The translations under genes were made by a program, and so were the position numbers. This document shows, piece after piece, positions 1-9,173 of a DNA stretch of 64,000 nucleotides. The DNA lies in NCBI GenBank assembly GCA_035645145.1, contig DASQNC010000011.1:1-64000 (forward strand), in the 5' to 3' direction. This stretch comes from Azospirillaceae bacterium. Its GTDB lineage: Bacteria; Pseudomonadota; Alphaproteobacteria; Azospirillales; Azospirillaceae. The notes beneath the pieces were generated by a model. It saw only the letters and a program-made list of their open reading frames with translations. It was not told the origin of the DNA and made no database searches. Position 1 is the first letter of the stretch, and every line of letters starts with the position of its first letter.

Positions 1-957
1 TCCTACCTCTTTGCCGGCCCCACTGGCGTCGGCAAGACGGAGGTCGCCCGCCAGCTCGCCACGTCCCTGGGGGTCGAGCTCCTGCGCTTCGATATGTCGG
101 AGTACATGGAGCGGCACACCGTGAGCCGCCTGATCGGCGCGCCTCCCGGTTATGTGGGCTTCGACCAGGGCGGCCTCCTGACCGACGGCATCGACCAGCA
201 CCCCCATTGCGTGCTCCTGCTCGACGAGATCGAGAAGGCGCACCCGGATCTGTTCAACATCCTGCTCCAGGTCATGGACCACGGGAAGCTGACGGACCAC
301 AACGGCAAGCAGGTCGATTTCCGCAACGTGATCATCATCATGACCACGAATGCGGGCGCCGCCGACATGGCCCGGCCGGCCTACGGCTTCACCCGCACCA
401 AGCGGGAGGGCGACGACACGGAGGCGATCAACCGGCTGTTCACGCCGGAATTCCGCAACCGTCTCGATGCGGTCATCTCGTTCGGCCACCTGCCGAAGGA
501 GGTGGTGCAGAAGGTCGTCGACAAGTTCGTCATGCAGCTCGATGCCCAGCTCGCCGAGCGCAACGTCTCGATCGAGCTCACGGACGAGGCCCGCGACTGG
601 CTGGTGGAGCACGGCTATGACGAGGCCATGGGCGCCCGCCCGATGGGCCGCCTGATCCAGTCGACCATCAAGACGCCCCTGGCGGACGAGGTTCTCTTCG
701 GCCAGCTCAAGGATGGCGGCGCGGTGAAGGTCGTCGTCAAGACGGACGAGATCGGCCTGCAGAGCCTCGGCTTCGAATACGTCCAGGGTCCGGTGAAGCC
801 GAAGCCCGAGAAGGTCGTGACGAATGCCGGGAAGAAAAAGCCCAAGGCCAAGTCGGCCTCCGCGAAGGCCAAAAAGTCGGTGAAGCCGAAAGGATCCGAT
901 GGTAATGGAGGCGGCGGCGTCCGCACCGTTCCGAAAGTTCCGCTGGTTAGAGCATGA
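1..957 (+). CDS. clpA: ATP-dependent Clp protease ATP-binding subunit ClpA (3' part)
   Basis: Open at the left edge; 318 codons of the C-terminal half remain. ClpA unfolds N-end-rule and SsrA-tagged substrates and feeds them to ClpP in the cytoplasm. The fragment opens in the second AAA+ domain: Walker A GPTGVGKTE at fragment residues 6-14, Walker B LLLDEIEKAH near 70, then sensor 1 and the C-terminal small domain with GARPMGRLIQ. The last ~55 residues form a Lys/Ala/Pro-rich tail (KPEKVVTNAGKKKPKAK onward), a basic extension not present in E. coli ClpA. Its stop overlaps the next start (ATGA at 954-957), so the two are probably cotranslated. Confidence 0.96.
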   Translation, partial: SYLFAGPTGVGKTEVARQLATSLGVELLRFDMSEYMERHTVSRLIGAPPGYVGFDQGGLLTDGIDQHPHCVLLLDEIEKAHPDLFNILLQVMDHGKLTDHNGKQVDFRNVIIIMTTNAGAADMARPAYGFTRTKREGDDTEAINRLFTPEFRNRLDAVISFGHLPKEVVQKVVDKFVMQLDAQLAERNVSIELTDEARDWLVEHGYDEAMGARPMGRLIQSTIKTPLADEVLFGQLKDGGAVKVVVKTDEIGLQSLGFEYVQGPVKPKPEKVVTNAGKKKPKAKSASAKAKKSVKPKGSDGNGGGGVRTVPKVPLVRA

Positions 958-1205
958 CGACTGAAATCCACGAGGGGCCGCTTCAGGCCTCCCGCACCCT
1001 GGAAGCCCCGGCGAAGCTGTCCTGGCGCGAGAAGCGCTACCAGCGGCGCCGGCGGCGCATCTGGCTCGAGGAGGTTCTCGGCTGGATCCTGGTGCCGGTG
1101 ATCCTGCTCGGCTGCTACTGGTTCCTGGAGGTCGGCCTGAACGCCCTCGGCACCTCGCCGGCGGCGATCATGGAAGGCATCGAGGCAATCCTCGCAAGCC
1201 TCTGA
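954..1205 (+). CDS. small single-pass membrane protein
   Basis: An 83-residue protein of unknown function. A basic stretch (REKRYQRRRRRIWLEE, about residues 26-42) is followed by one hydrophobic segment (VLGWILVPVILLGCYWFL) and a short tail, suggesting N-in topology. It overlaps the clpA stop by four bases and is followed directly by a strong terminator, so it is the last gene of the clpA transcript. No enzymatic motif is visible. Confidence 0.7.
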   Translation: MTTEIHEGPLQASRTLEAPAKLSWREKRYQRRRRRIWLEEVLGWILVPVILLGCYWFLEVGLNALGTSPAAIMEGIEAILASL

Positions 1206-1234
1206 CAGAGCTTCAGCCGGGCTCACAAAGACGA

Positions 1235-1268
1235 AGCCGTGCCGGACAGACCTCCGGCACGGCTTTTT
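1235..1268 (+). terminator. rho-independent terminator after clpA operon
   Basis: Perfect 12-bp stem AGCCGTGCCGGA / TCCGGCACGGCT with a 6-base loop, followed by TTTTT. It ends the rightward clpA transcript and lies just before the convergent kinase gene. Confidence 0.9.
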
Positions 1269-1278
1269 CATGGGATCG

Positions 1279-3645
1279 TCAGGCGAGGGGAGCGTCGACG
1301 GTGCAGACGATTCCCCCGGGGGCAAACTCAATGGTCGCCTTCCCGTTGAGATCCTGAGCGAGGCTGCGCTCGATCAGGCGCGTGCCGAAGCCGCGGCGGC
1401 GGGGAGCCTCGACCTCCGGGCCGCCGGTTTCGGACCAGGTGAGATGCAGGCGTCTTTCGGGGCGCTCCGGGATCGTCCATGCGATCCGCACCTCGCCCCT
1501 GTCGTTGAGCAGGGCGCCGTACTTTACGGCATTGGTCGCCAATTCCTGCAAGGCCATGGCAATGGCAAGCGCCATCCGGGGCGACAGGCGCACGTCGGGC
1601 CCCACGATGTGGATGCGCCGCTCGCGTTCATGCCGGAAGGGGGCCATGGCCTCCCGCACGATCTCCAGCAGGCCTGCGCCCTCCCAGTTCTCCCGGGTGA
1701 GCACGTCATGGGCGCGCGACAGGGCCAGCAGGCGGGCCTCCATGGCCGAGCGGGCCTCCTCCATCGTTCCCGCATTGCGCAGGGTCCGGGAGGCGATGGA
1801 CTGGACGGTAGCCAGGGTGTTCTTCACCCGGTGGTTCAGCTCATGGATCAGGAGCTGTTGGTGCTCCTCCCAGCGCTTGCGCTCGGTGATGTCCATCACC
1901 ACGCCGCGGGAGCGCAGGATGCGGCCGCTCTCGTCGCGCAGATACTCGCCGCGCCCGTTCACCCATCGGATCGTGCCGTTCGGCATGAGCAGGCGGAGGG
2001 TCCATTCGAAGTTGCGGAGGCCGACATCCTCCTGGTCCCGGTCCCGCCTGTTGACGATCTGCGCGATGTCATCCGGATGGTAGCGGTTGCGGATATCCGC
2101 GAGGGTGAGCACGTGATCGGGCGGATAGCCGTAGAGCGCGCTCAGCCGCGGGGATGGGTTCATCCGTCCCGTGAGATGGTCGAAATCGAAAATGGCGAGC
2201 GAGCCGGCTTCCAACGCCGCCATCAGCTCGGCCTCCCTTTCAAGCAGTGCCTCCTCGACCTGCTTGCGGTCGGTGATGTCGAGAACGACGCCGATGGTCC
2301 GCGTCGGCATGCCATCGGGGCTCAGCATCATCTCGGCGCGGATCAGGAACCAACGCAGGTCTCCATCCACCCTGTAGAATCGGTACTCGGCCTCGAAGAA
2401 GCGCTCGCCTTTCTGGAGGGCTCCCACGGCAGCGGCCGTCAACCGGTCCCGGTCTCCCGGATAGTAGCGCTGCCGGACGTCGTCCAGGTTCACCTCGGCG
2501 TCCGGCGGGTAGCCGAGAAGCCGGTTGAGCTCCTGGCTTGCCGTGATGCGATCCGAAGCGGTGTCATGCTCCCAGACCGCCATGCGCCCGGCATCGAGAG
2601 CCAGCCGCAGGCGCCCCTCGCTCTCGCGCAGGGCCGTCTCTGCCCGGGCCCGCTCCACGGCGTCCCAGGTCCGCTCGGCCACATCCTCGATCAGCTTGAC
2701 CTCGCTCTCGTTCCAGAGGCGCGGCGTCCGGTTGTGCACGTAGAGAGCCGCCACCATACGGCCTTGCTTGATCAGACTCACCGTCACGGCGGCGGAAAAT
2801 TCCAGGGCGGCGAAGGCGGCTAGATGCTCGGGGGAGTTGGTGCGCGGATCCGCTGCGGCGTCATGAACGACCAGGGTTTCGCCCCTTCTCAGAGCTCCAT
2901 GGATATAGGGGCCGAAGGCAGCGAGGTCGTGGGTGCCCGTCTGGTGCGCGACCGTGCCATCGGTCCAGTTGCGCGCGGTGGTGAAATAGCGCTCAGTCTC
3001 CTCGACCTCGCCATAGCCGACGCGACTGGTCTTGAGATGCTCCCCCAGCATGGATTGGGCCGTGGTGATCACCTCGATGGGCTCGGTAAGGCCTCGCAGC
3101 CGGTCGCTCAGGCGCACAAGGAAGTCGAGGCGCTGCTCGCTCATCACCTTCGCGGTCGTCTCGTGAACGACGCAGAGCACCCCGGCGGCGGTGCCGCTCT
3201 CGTCGAAGACCGGGCTGTAGGAGAAGGTCCACCAGGTCTGCTCAGGGTAACCCTTCCTCTCAAGAACCAGCGGCAGGTCCTCGAAGTAGCTCGCTTTCCC
3301 GGCCAATGCCTGCTGCGCGATGGGGCCGACCACGTCCCAGGTTTCCGGCCAGACCTCCTTGAACGGCCGTCCCAAGGCGTCGGGCTTCGTCCCGAGCACG
3401 GGCAGATAGGCGTCGTTGTAGAAGCTCGTCAGCTCCGGCCCCCAGGTCAGGTAGGTGGGGAACTTGGAGTGGATGATCATGCTGACGGCAGTCCGCAGGG
3501 AGTGCGGCCAGGTCTCGATGGCGCCTACCGGCGTCGCCGCCCAGTCGTGCAGGCGGATGCGCTCTCCCATGACGCCGCCGTCGGCCAGGAAGTCGGGCTG
3601 GGGCCTGAACCGGTGCTGCATCAAGCTCTCGCCTCGGGCGGACAT
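1279..3645 (-). CDS. multi-PAS/GAF sensor histidine kinase, HWE/HisKA_2 type
   Basis: A 788-residue soluble sensor kinase with no obvious membrane segment. Order: N-terminal PAS-like domain (about 25-155), GAF domain (about 175-330), two PAS/PAC modules (about 345-465 and 470-590, each ending in an ITDRK or ITERK linker), then a kinase core. The phospho-acceptor region reads HELNHRVKNTLATVQSIASRT and the N-box reads ALQELATNAVKYGAL, both characteristic of the HWE/HisKA_2 group that often includes light or general stress sensors. No partner response regulator is adjacent. An ATG at 3621 has a better purine-rich site (GAGGCGAGAG) than the one at 3645, so the protein may be 8 residues shorter. 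Confidence 0.9.
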   Translation of the reverse strand: MSARGESLMQHRFRPQPDFLADGGVMGERIRLHDWAATPVGAIETWPHSLRTAVSMIIHSKFPTYLTWGPELTSFYNDAYLPVLGTKPDALGRPFKEVWPETWDVVGPIAQQALAGKASYFEDLPLVLERKGYPEQTWWTFSYSPVFDESGTAAGVLCVVHETTAKVMSEQRLDFLVRLSDRLRGLTEPIEVITTAQSMLGEHLKTSRVGYGEVEETERYFTTARNWTDGTVAHQTGTHDLAAFGPYIHGALRRGETLVVHDAAADPRTNSPEHLAAFAALEFSAAVTVSLIKQGRMVAALYVHNRTPRLWNESEVKLIEDVAERTWDAVERARAETALRESEGRLRLALDAGRMAVWEHDTASDRITASQELNRLLGYPPDAEVNLDDVRQRYYPGDRDRLTAAAVGALQKGERFFEAEYRFYRVDGDLRWFLIRAEMMLSPDGMPTRTIGVVLDITDRKQVEEALLEREAELMAALEAGSLAIFDFDHLTGRMNPSPRLSALYGYPPDHVLTLADIRNRYHPDDIAQIVNRRDRDQEDVGLRNFEWTLRLLMPNGTIRWVNGRGEYLRDESGRILRSRGVVMDITERKRWEEHQQLLIHELNHRVKNTLATVQSIASRTLRNAGTMEEARSAMEARLLALSRAHDVLTRENWEGAGLLEIVREAMAPFRHERERRIHIVGPDVRLSPRMALAIAMALQELATNAVKYGALLNDRGEVRIAWTIPERPERRLHLTWSETGGPEVEAPRRRGFGTRLIERSLAQDLNGKATIEFAPGGIVCTVDAPLA

Positions 3646-3852
3646 GTCGGGAGGAAGTTCATGGACGTCGAAGAGTACGACAGGAAGATCTTTGTTCCAT
3701 AGTCGACATATGAACTACTGTCCTGCTTTTTCTAGGACCTCGCTTGAGGCCTGCTGACGCGGGCGCCTGCGCCCCCTGGCCCCCTCGAAGGTTTGACTTG
3801 CCGGCCCGGGAGTCTACCCTTCCCCATAGGGAATCCGGCAGGCGAGGGCGCC

Positions 3853-4428
3853 ATGACGAAGCTGATCGGCCTATCGGGAAGCCTGCGACAGGGCTCCTAC
3901 AACTCCGCGCTGCTGCGCAGCGCCGCGGGACTGATGCCGGACGGTGCCGAGCTTGCCGTCGAGACGATCCGCGGGATCCCGCTCTACGATGCGGACCTGG
4001 AGGCTGCGGAGGGAATCCCCGCGCCTGTGACGGCCCTGAAGGAAGCCATCGCGGGAGCGGACGGCCTCGTCCTGGCGACGCCGGAATACAACAGTTCGAT
4101 CCCCGGCGTGTTCAAGAACGCCATCGACTGGCTCTCCCGTCCGAACGCCGACATCAAGCGCGTCTTCGGCGGCAAGCCGGTGGCGCTGATCGGCGCGTCG
4201 CAGGGCGGCTTCGGCACCATCCTGTCGCAGAACGCGTGGCTCCCCGTGATCCGGTATTTAGGGGCCGATCTCTGGAATGGCGGGCGCCTGATGGTGTCCA
4301 GGGCTCAGACGGTGTTCAACCAGGACGGCACGTTGGCCGATCAAAAGATCGAGGAACAACTGCGGAACTACTTTCAAGGCTTCGTCGCCTTTGCCCGTGC
4401 CTCACGGCACGGGGCAGCGCCATCCTGA
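3853..4428 (+). CDS. NADPH-dependent FMN reductase / chromate reductase-like
   Basis: A 191-residue flavodoxin-fold reductase. The N-terminus KLIGLSGSLRQGSYNSALLR is the FMN phosphate-binding loop; TPEYNSSIPGVFKNAIDWLSR is the second family signature and contacts the isoalloxazine ring. Members reduce FMN, quinones or chromate using NAD(P)H. The ATG at 3853 follows GGCGAGGGCG; an upstream in-frame start would add residues unlike the family. It ends two bases before the convergent GNAT gene. Confidence 0.9.
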   Translation: MTKLIGLSGSLRQGSYNSALLRSAAGLMPDGAELAVETIRGIPLYDADLEAAEGIPAPVTALKEAIAGADGLVLATPEYNSSIPGVFKNAIDWLSRPNADIKRVFGGKPVALIGASQGGFGTILSQNAWLPVIRYLGADLWNGGRLMVSRAQTVFNQDGTLADQKIEEQLRNYFQGFVAFARASRHGAAPS

Positions 4429-4430
4429 GA

Positions 4431-5606
4431 TCATCCCTCGTCGCGATGTCGGAACGGCGTGGCTTCCGCCAGTTCCTCAGCGGCCTCGGCCACGTAGAGC
4501 CGCTCCTGATCGAGGTAGGCCTGCACCGCCCGGCGCAGCGAAGCATCGGCGATGTCGTGGGCGGATGACGTGATCACCGGCCTATAGCCGCGCGCCAGCT
4601 TGTGCTCGCCCTGCGCGCCGGCCTCCACCCGGTCGAGCCGGTGCGCAATGGCGAACTCGATGGCCTGGTAGTAGCAGACCTCGAAATGCAGGAAGGGGTG
4701 GTCCTCGATGCAGCCCCAGTTGCGGCCGTAGAGCCGCCTGTCGCCGATGAGGTTGATGGCGCCTGCGATGTAGCGCCCCTCGCGCCTGGCCATCACGAGC
4801 AGCACCCGGTCCGCCATGCGCTCGCCCAGGAGCGAGAAGAAGCGCCGGTTGAGATAGGGCCGCCCCCACTTGCGTGAGCCCGTGTCCATGTAGAAGGCGA
4901 AGAAGGCGTCCCAGTGCGCCTCCGTGATGTCCCTGCCGGTCACCCATTCGATGGTGATGCCAGGGCTAAGTGCATCGCGCCGCTCGCGCCGGATCGCCTT
5001 GCGCTTGCGGGAGGCGAGGGCCGCCAGGAAATCCTCGAAGCTGCCGTAGCCCTCGTTGAACCAGTGGAACTGCTGGTCGTCACGCCTGAGGAAGCTCTGC
5101 CCCGTGAAGGCGTCGAGATCGTTCTGCTGCAGGAAGGTGGCGTGGATCGATGAGGCGCCGGTCTGGTCCCTGAGCGCCCGCAGGCCCGCGATCAGGATGG
5201 AGCGAACCTCCCCGGCCTGGGGCGTGTCCGGCACCAGGAGGCGGGGGCCCGTGACCGGGGTGAACGGCACGGCGACCTGAAGCTTCGGGTAATAGCGGCC
5301 GCCGGCGCGCGTGTAGGCGTCGGCCCAGGAATGGTCGAAGACGTACTCGCCCTGGGAGTGGGACTTCACGTAGCAGGGGGCAACGCCGAGCACCTGCCCG
5401 GCCTCGTCCTCGACCACGAGGTGCACCGGGGCCCAGCCCGCCCTGGCGCCGACGCAGCCGGAATCCTCCAGCGCCGAGAGAAAGGCGTGGGAGACGAAGG
5501 GATTGAACGGATCGTCGTCGCCCGATCCTGCTCCCAGGGCACAGGCATCCCACGCGGCAGCCGGGACCCCCTTCAAGCCTTGGGCGATTTTGACCTGGAA
5601 CGTCAC
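4431..5606 (-). CDS. GNAT family N-acetyltransferase (DUF482/COG3146)
   Basis: A 391-residue protein of the COG3146/DUF482 family, predicted acyltransferases with a FemAB/GNAT-like double fold. Family hallmarks include NPFVSHAFLSALEDSGC near the N-terminus, YVKSHSQGEYVFDHSWADAY, and in the C-terminal half RKAIRRER and GAINLIGDRRLYGRNWG. The substrate is not known. It lies 62 bases downstream of the GDPD gene on the same strand, probably as third gene of the ridA-GDPD-GNAT unit. Confidence 0.85.
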   Translation of the reverse strand: MTFQVKIAQGLKGVPAAAWDACALGAGSGDDDPFNPFVSHAFLSALEDSGCVGARAGWAPVHLVVEDEAGQVLGVAPCYVKSHSQGEYVFDHSWADAYTRAGGRYYPKLQVAVPFTPVTGPRLLVPDTPQAGEVRSILIAGLRALRDQTGASSIHATFLQQNDLDAFTGQSFLRRDDQQFHWFNEGYGSFEDFLAALASRKRKAIRRERRDALSPGITIEWVTGRDITEAHWDAFFAFYMDTGSRKWGRPYLNRRFFSLLGERMADRVLLVMARREGRYIAGAINLIGDRRLYGRNWGCIEDHPFLHFEVCYYQAIEFAIAHRLDRVEAGAQGEHKLARGYRPVITSSAHDIADASLRRAVQAYLDQERLYVAEAAEELAEATPFRHRDEG

Positions 5607-5668
5607 TGGGTGGAAGGATCCCGCCGTTGAAGCCTAGAGCTAAGCACGCGGCGGGACCGTTGCAACCA

Positions 5669-6421
5669 TCAGGGAATGAAGCCCTCGAAGACCATCTGAT
5701 CGGCATGCGCCTCGGCCCGGGCGCGATCCTCGGGATTGCGCACGGTCCAGGTCATGACCGGCAGGTTGCCGAGCAGCCTGCTGAGATGGGTGGAGGCGCA
5801 GGGAATGTCCTTCACGCGCCAGGACAGGAAGTGCGGCTGCATCTCGGCGAAATGCAGCAGGTTCGCCATCCGGTGCTTCTGCTCCGGGGTCAGGAAGCTG
5901 TCGGCCTTCGAGGCGTATTCCAGCTCGCCGATGAAGCCGCGGGTGATCCCCGGCGCATGCTCACGCAGATAGGCCACGATATCGGGATCGAAGGATTTGA
6001 TGACGAAGGGTCCGCTGTAATCCTTCAGGATCTCCAGGGCCCGCTTCGTGAGCCGCATGTCCCCGTTGAACTTGCTCTTGATTTCGACGATCAGCGGCGT
6101 GCGCCCGGCGATCGCGCCGAGATAGTCCTTGAACGACGGGATCCGGTCGCCGCCTTTAGCGCCGGCGATGCCGATCCGGGTCAGGTCGGAGAGCCTGCGC
6201 TCGGCGACGAGGCCGGTCTCGCCCGTCAGCCGATCGAGCTCGAAATCGTGGAAGACGACGGCTTCCTCGTCGCCGGTCAGCTGCAGGTCGAGTTCGATGG
6301 GAAAGCCGCGCGCGACGGCGGCTTCCGCGGCCGAGAGCGTGTTCTCGATGACGCCTTCGGCTTTGTTGTGGAGGCCGCGATGGGCGATGGGCTTCGCGAC
6401 AAGCCAGCCTGGAGTGCTCAT
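5669..6421 (-). CDS. glycerophosphodiester phosphodiesterase family protein
   Basis: A 250-residue TIM-barrel phosphodiesterase of the GDPD (UgpQ-like) family, hydrolysing glycerophosphodiesters to sn-glycerol-3-phosphate and an alcohol. Visible motifs: AHRGLHNKAEGVIENTLSA (catalytic His-Arg and metal Glu-Asn), PIELDLQLTGDEEAVVFHD (E-D pair and second His). There is no signal peptide, so it is cytoplasmic. Its start overlaps the stop of the RidA-family gene by four bases (6418-6421), implying translational coupling. Confidence 0.92.
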   Translation of the reverse strand: MSTPGWLVAKPIAHRGLHNKAEGVIENTLSAAEAAVARGFPIELDLQLTGDEEAVVFHDFELDRLTGETGLVAERRLSDLTRIGIAGAKGGDRIPSFKDYLGAIAGRTPLIVEIKSKFNGDMRLTKRALEILKDYSGPFVIKSFDPDIVAYLREHAPGITRGFIGELEYASKADSFLTPEQKHRMANLLHFAEMQPHFLSWRVKDIPCASTHLSRLLGNLPVMTWTVRNPEDRARAEAHADQMVFEGFIP

Positions 6422-6888
6422 TGGACTTCGAACATCCCTTCGACCTCGACGCAGGCATCGAGCGGCAGCTCGGCGACGCCGACGGTGGAGCGGGCATGGC
6501 GGCCCGCATCGCCCAGCACCTCGACCATCAGGTCGGAGGCGCCGTTCATGACCGGAGCGAGGGCCGCGAAGGTCGGCACCGCATTGATGAAGCCGCCGAG
6601 GCGCACGCAGCGCACGACCTTGTCCAGGTCGCCGACGGCTGCCTTCAGCTGGGCGAGCAGGTTGATGGCGCAGAGCCGCGCGGCCTGCTGGGCGACCTCC
6701 GGGGAGACCTCCGCGCCGACCTTGCCCTTGTGGGCGTCGGCCATCTTGCCGTCGAGGCCGAGGCAGAGCTGGCCGGAAATGACGACGAGGTTGCCGGTGC
6801 GGACGAACGGCACATAGTTCGCGACCGGTGCGGCCGGGGTCGGAAGCGTGATCCCCAGTTCCTGAAGTTTCTTGTCGACTGCGCTCAT
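6418..6888 (-). CDS. RidA family protein (YjgF/YER057c/UK114)
   Basis: A 156-residue member of the Rid family, which hydrolyses reactive enamine/imine intermediates released by PLP enzymes. Core signatures are VVISGQLCL, RLCAINLLAQLKAAVGDLDKVVRCVRLGGFIN and RSTVGVAELPLDACVEVEGMFEV; the last holds the conserved Arg that binds the substrate carboxylate. The start MSAVDKKL at 6888 is preceded by GAGG and gives the usual length; an ATG at 6909 is possible. First gene of the ridA-GDPD-GNAT unit. Confidence 0.88.
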   Translation of the reverse strand: MSAVDKKLQELGITLPTPAAPVANYVPFVRTGNLVVISGQLCLGLDGKMADAHKGKVGAEVSPEVAQQAARLCAINLLAQLKAAVGDLDKVVRCVRLGGFINAVPTFAALAPVMNGASDLMVEVLGDAGRHARSTVGVAELPLDACVEVEGMFEVQ

Positions 6889-7013
6889 GGAGGCCTCGGT
6901 GTGTGACATCATCCGGACGGAGTAGTGGCGGATGAGCCGGAAGGACGCAAGCGGGAACATTGCCCTGTCCTCAAGACGGACCTATCTTGGCTGGCGTCGG
7001 ATCGGGAGAAGAT

Positions 7014-7853
7014 ATGCGTTTGTTCGTCGTGGCCTCCGGCCTGTCCATGTCCCTGCTGGCGCCGGCATTCGCCGAGACGGCGAAGTCCCCGGTTCAACTG
7101 GCTCCGCACAGGGCCGTCTATGATCTCTCGCTCCTGCGTGCGGGCGGCTCGAACGGGGTCGAGAACGCCAGGGGACGCATCGCCATGGAATTCGGCGGCG
7201 ATGCCTGCGAGGGCTACACGCTCAAGTACCGTCAGGTCACGATCCTCAACAGCACCGAGTCAGGCTCCAACACCGTCGACGTGCAGACGGCAACCTACGA
7301 GGCCGGCGACGGCCGCGCCATGCACTTCAAATCGACGTCGCTCCGGCAAGGCCGCATCAAGGACGAGGAGGTCGACGGGGATGCGCGGCTGACCCCCCAT
7401 GGCAGCCTGAACGTGGAGCTGAAGCAGCCCAGGCGAAAAGCCTTCGAGGCGCCCGGCGAGACGGTCTTTCCCACCGAGCACCTCAAGCGTCTGATCGAGG
7501 CGGGCCGCCGGGGCGAGAGAATCCTGTCCGTGCGCGTCTATGACGGGTCCAACAAGGGCGAGAAGGTCTACGACACCCTGGGCCTCATCGGCCGCCGGAT
7601 CGAGCCCGGCGCCTCCCTGGCTTCCGTCGAGGAGGCGGCCCGCAAGGACAACCTCGCCAGCCTGGCCCGTTGGCCGGTGACGATCAGCTACTTCGAGGAC
7701 GGCAAGGCCGACCGGATGCCGGTCTACACCATCTCCTTCGAATTGTTCGAAAACGGCATCAGCCGCGACCTGAAGCTCGATTACGGCGACTTCGCCCTCA
7801 AGGGCGAGCTGAAGAGCCTCGACATCCAGAAGCCGAGCGACTGCCAGCGCTAG
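7014..7853 (+). CDS. eipB: cell envelope integrity protein EipB family (DUF1849)
   Basis: A 279-residue periplasmic protein. The signal peptide is MRLFVVASGLSMSLLAPAFA with cleavage after AFA. The mature start QLAPHRAVYDLSL is diagnostic of the DUF1849/EipB family, a beta-spiral periplasmic protein required for envelope integrity in Brucella. Cys65 (DACEGYT) and Cys277 (PSDCQR at the extreme C-terminus) match the disulfide pair reported for EipB. The ATG at 7014 has GGGAGAAG upstream. It converges on dinB. Confidence 0.9.
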   Translation: MRLFVVASGLSMSLLAPAFAETAKSPVQLAPHRAVYDLSLLRAGGSNGVENARGRIAMEFGGDACEGYTLKYRQVTILNSTESGSNTVDVQTATYEAGDGRAMHFKSTSLRQGRIKDEEVDGDARLTPHGSLNVELKQPRRKAFEAPGETVFPTEHLKRLIEAGRRGERILSVRVYDGSNKGEKVYDTLGLIGRRIEPGASLASVEEAARKDNLASLARWPVTISYFEDGKADRMPVYTISFELFENGISRDLKLDYGDFALKGELKSLDIQKPSDCQR

Positions 7854-7892
7854 CGCATCGTGCGGCCCTCCGGGTCAGCGCCCGGCGATGCT

Positions 7893-9161
7893 CTAGGGCT
7901 TGCGCAGCATGATGCCCTTCTGCAGGGCGCCGGCGCCGAACTTGTCGCGAATCTTGTCGATGGCAGCCTCCATGTGGGCCTGCTTCACCACCGACTGGTC
8001 CGCGAGATCTCCCTTGTCCGCATCGGCCCCGTCGCAGAGATCGGCCGCTCCGATCCCGATGAGGCGGTAGGCGGTGCCGTCGCAGGAGGACTTCAGGAGC
8101 TGCCGGGCCGGGTCGAAGAGGCGCGCCGCGAGCTGCGTCGGGGCCAGGCCCGAGCGGGTGCGCGTCAGAAGGCGGAAATCCTTGTCCTTCAGCTTCAGGG
8201 TCACGCTGCGTCCCGCAAGCCCTGCAGCCTTGAGGCGCCGCGAGACCTTTTCCGAGAGCCGCCAGAGGATCGGCTCCAGATCCTCGAACGAGCGCAGATC
8301 CGTCTCGAAGGTGGTTTCCGCCGAGATGCTCTTCGTCTCCCGCTCCGGGGTCACGGACCTGCGGTCCTCGCCCCAGGCGAGCCGGGACAGCCGCTGCGCA
8401 TCGCGGCCCAGAGCCTCGAACAGGGTCTTCAGGTTCACGTCGCGCAGATGCGCGATCCGGGTCACGCCCACTTTGGCGAGCCGGGCCTGGGCCGAAGACC
8501 CGATGCCGGGGATGATCCCGACAGGCTTGTCCGCCAGGAAATCCGCGGCCTCCTCCCGCCCGATGATGGAAAAGCCCCGCGGCTTGTGCAGGTCCGAGGC
8601 GATCTTGGCGAGGAACTTGTTGTACGAGAGCCCGACGGAGATCGTGATCCCGATCTCGTCCTCCACCTTGCGGGCGAAGCGCGCGAGGGTCAGGGCCGGG
8701 CTGCCGTGGTGGAGCCGCTCCGTGCCGGTCAGGTCGAGAAAGGCCTCGTCGATGGAGACGGGCTCTACCAGGGGCGTCAGCTCCAGCATCAGGCGGCGCA
8801 CCTCGCGCCCGGCCTTGCTGTACTTCTCCCCGTTCGGCTTGATCACCGTGGCGTGCGGGCAAAGCTTCAGGGCCTGGAACATGGGCATGGCGGAGCGCAC
8901 CCCATAGGTGCGGGCCACGTAGCAGGCGGTCGAGACCACGCCGCGCTTGCCGCCGCCGATGATGACCGGCTTGTCGGCAAGGCTCGGATCGTCCCGCTTT
9001 TCCACCGCCGCGAAGAAGGCGTCGCAATCCACATGGGCAATGGAGAGGGTGTCGCGCTCCTTGTGCCGCAGCAGGCGAGGGGACCCGCAGGCCGTGCACC
9101 GTGCCGCCAGGGGGCTGGCGGAGAGCGTCAGGCAGTCACGGCAGAAGGGCACGTCGCTCAT
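7893..9161 (-). CDS. dinB: DNA polymerase IV with N-terminal zinc-ribbon-like segment
   Basis: A 422-residue Y-family translesion polymerase. Catalytic motifs: HVDCDAFFAAVEKRDDPSL (metal Asp), TACYVARTYGVRSAMP, and SIDEAFLDLTG (Asp-Glu pair), followed by the helix-hairpin-helix segment IIPGIGSSAQARLAKVGV and the little-finger domain. The protein begins with ~35 extra residues containing two CxxC pairs (FCRDC and CTAC) before the polymerase starts. It sits 12 bases downstream of the DUF3572 gene. The C-terminal end lacks an obvious QxSLF-type clamp-binding motif. Confidence 0.93.
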   Translation of the reverse strand: MSDVPFCRDCLTLSASPLAARCTACGSPRLLRHKERDTLSIAHVDCDAFFAAVEKRDDPSLADKPVIIGGGKRGVVSTACYVARTYGVRSAMPMFQALKLCPHATVIKPNGEKYSKAGREVRRLMLELTPLVEPVSIDEAFLDLTGTERLHHGSPALTLARFARKVEDEIGITISVGLSYNKFLAKIASDLHKPRGFSIIGREEAADFLADKPVGIIPGIGSSAQARLAKVGVTRIAHLRDVNLKTLFEALGRDAQRLSRLAWGEDRRSVTPERETKSISAETTFETDLRSFEDLEPILWRLSEKVSRRLKAAGLAGRSVTLKLKDKDFRLLTRTRSGLAPTQLAARLFDPARQLLKSSCDGTAYRLIGIGAADLCDGADADKGDLADQSVVKQAHMEAAIDKIRDKFGAGALQKGIMLRKP

Positions 9162-9173
9162 GGCAGGGTGAGG

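Noticed and set aside
1270-2823. Long open frame opposite the PAS/HWE kinase
   Set aside because: It is a GC-driven antisense frame with no domain, no ribosome-binding site and low-complexity composition; the minus-strand kinase explains the region.
3646-3852. Upstream extension of the FMN reductase to 3793
   Set aside because: Twenty added residues are unlike the family N-terminus; the ATG at 3853 has a ribosome-binding site.
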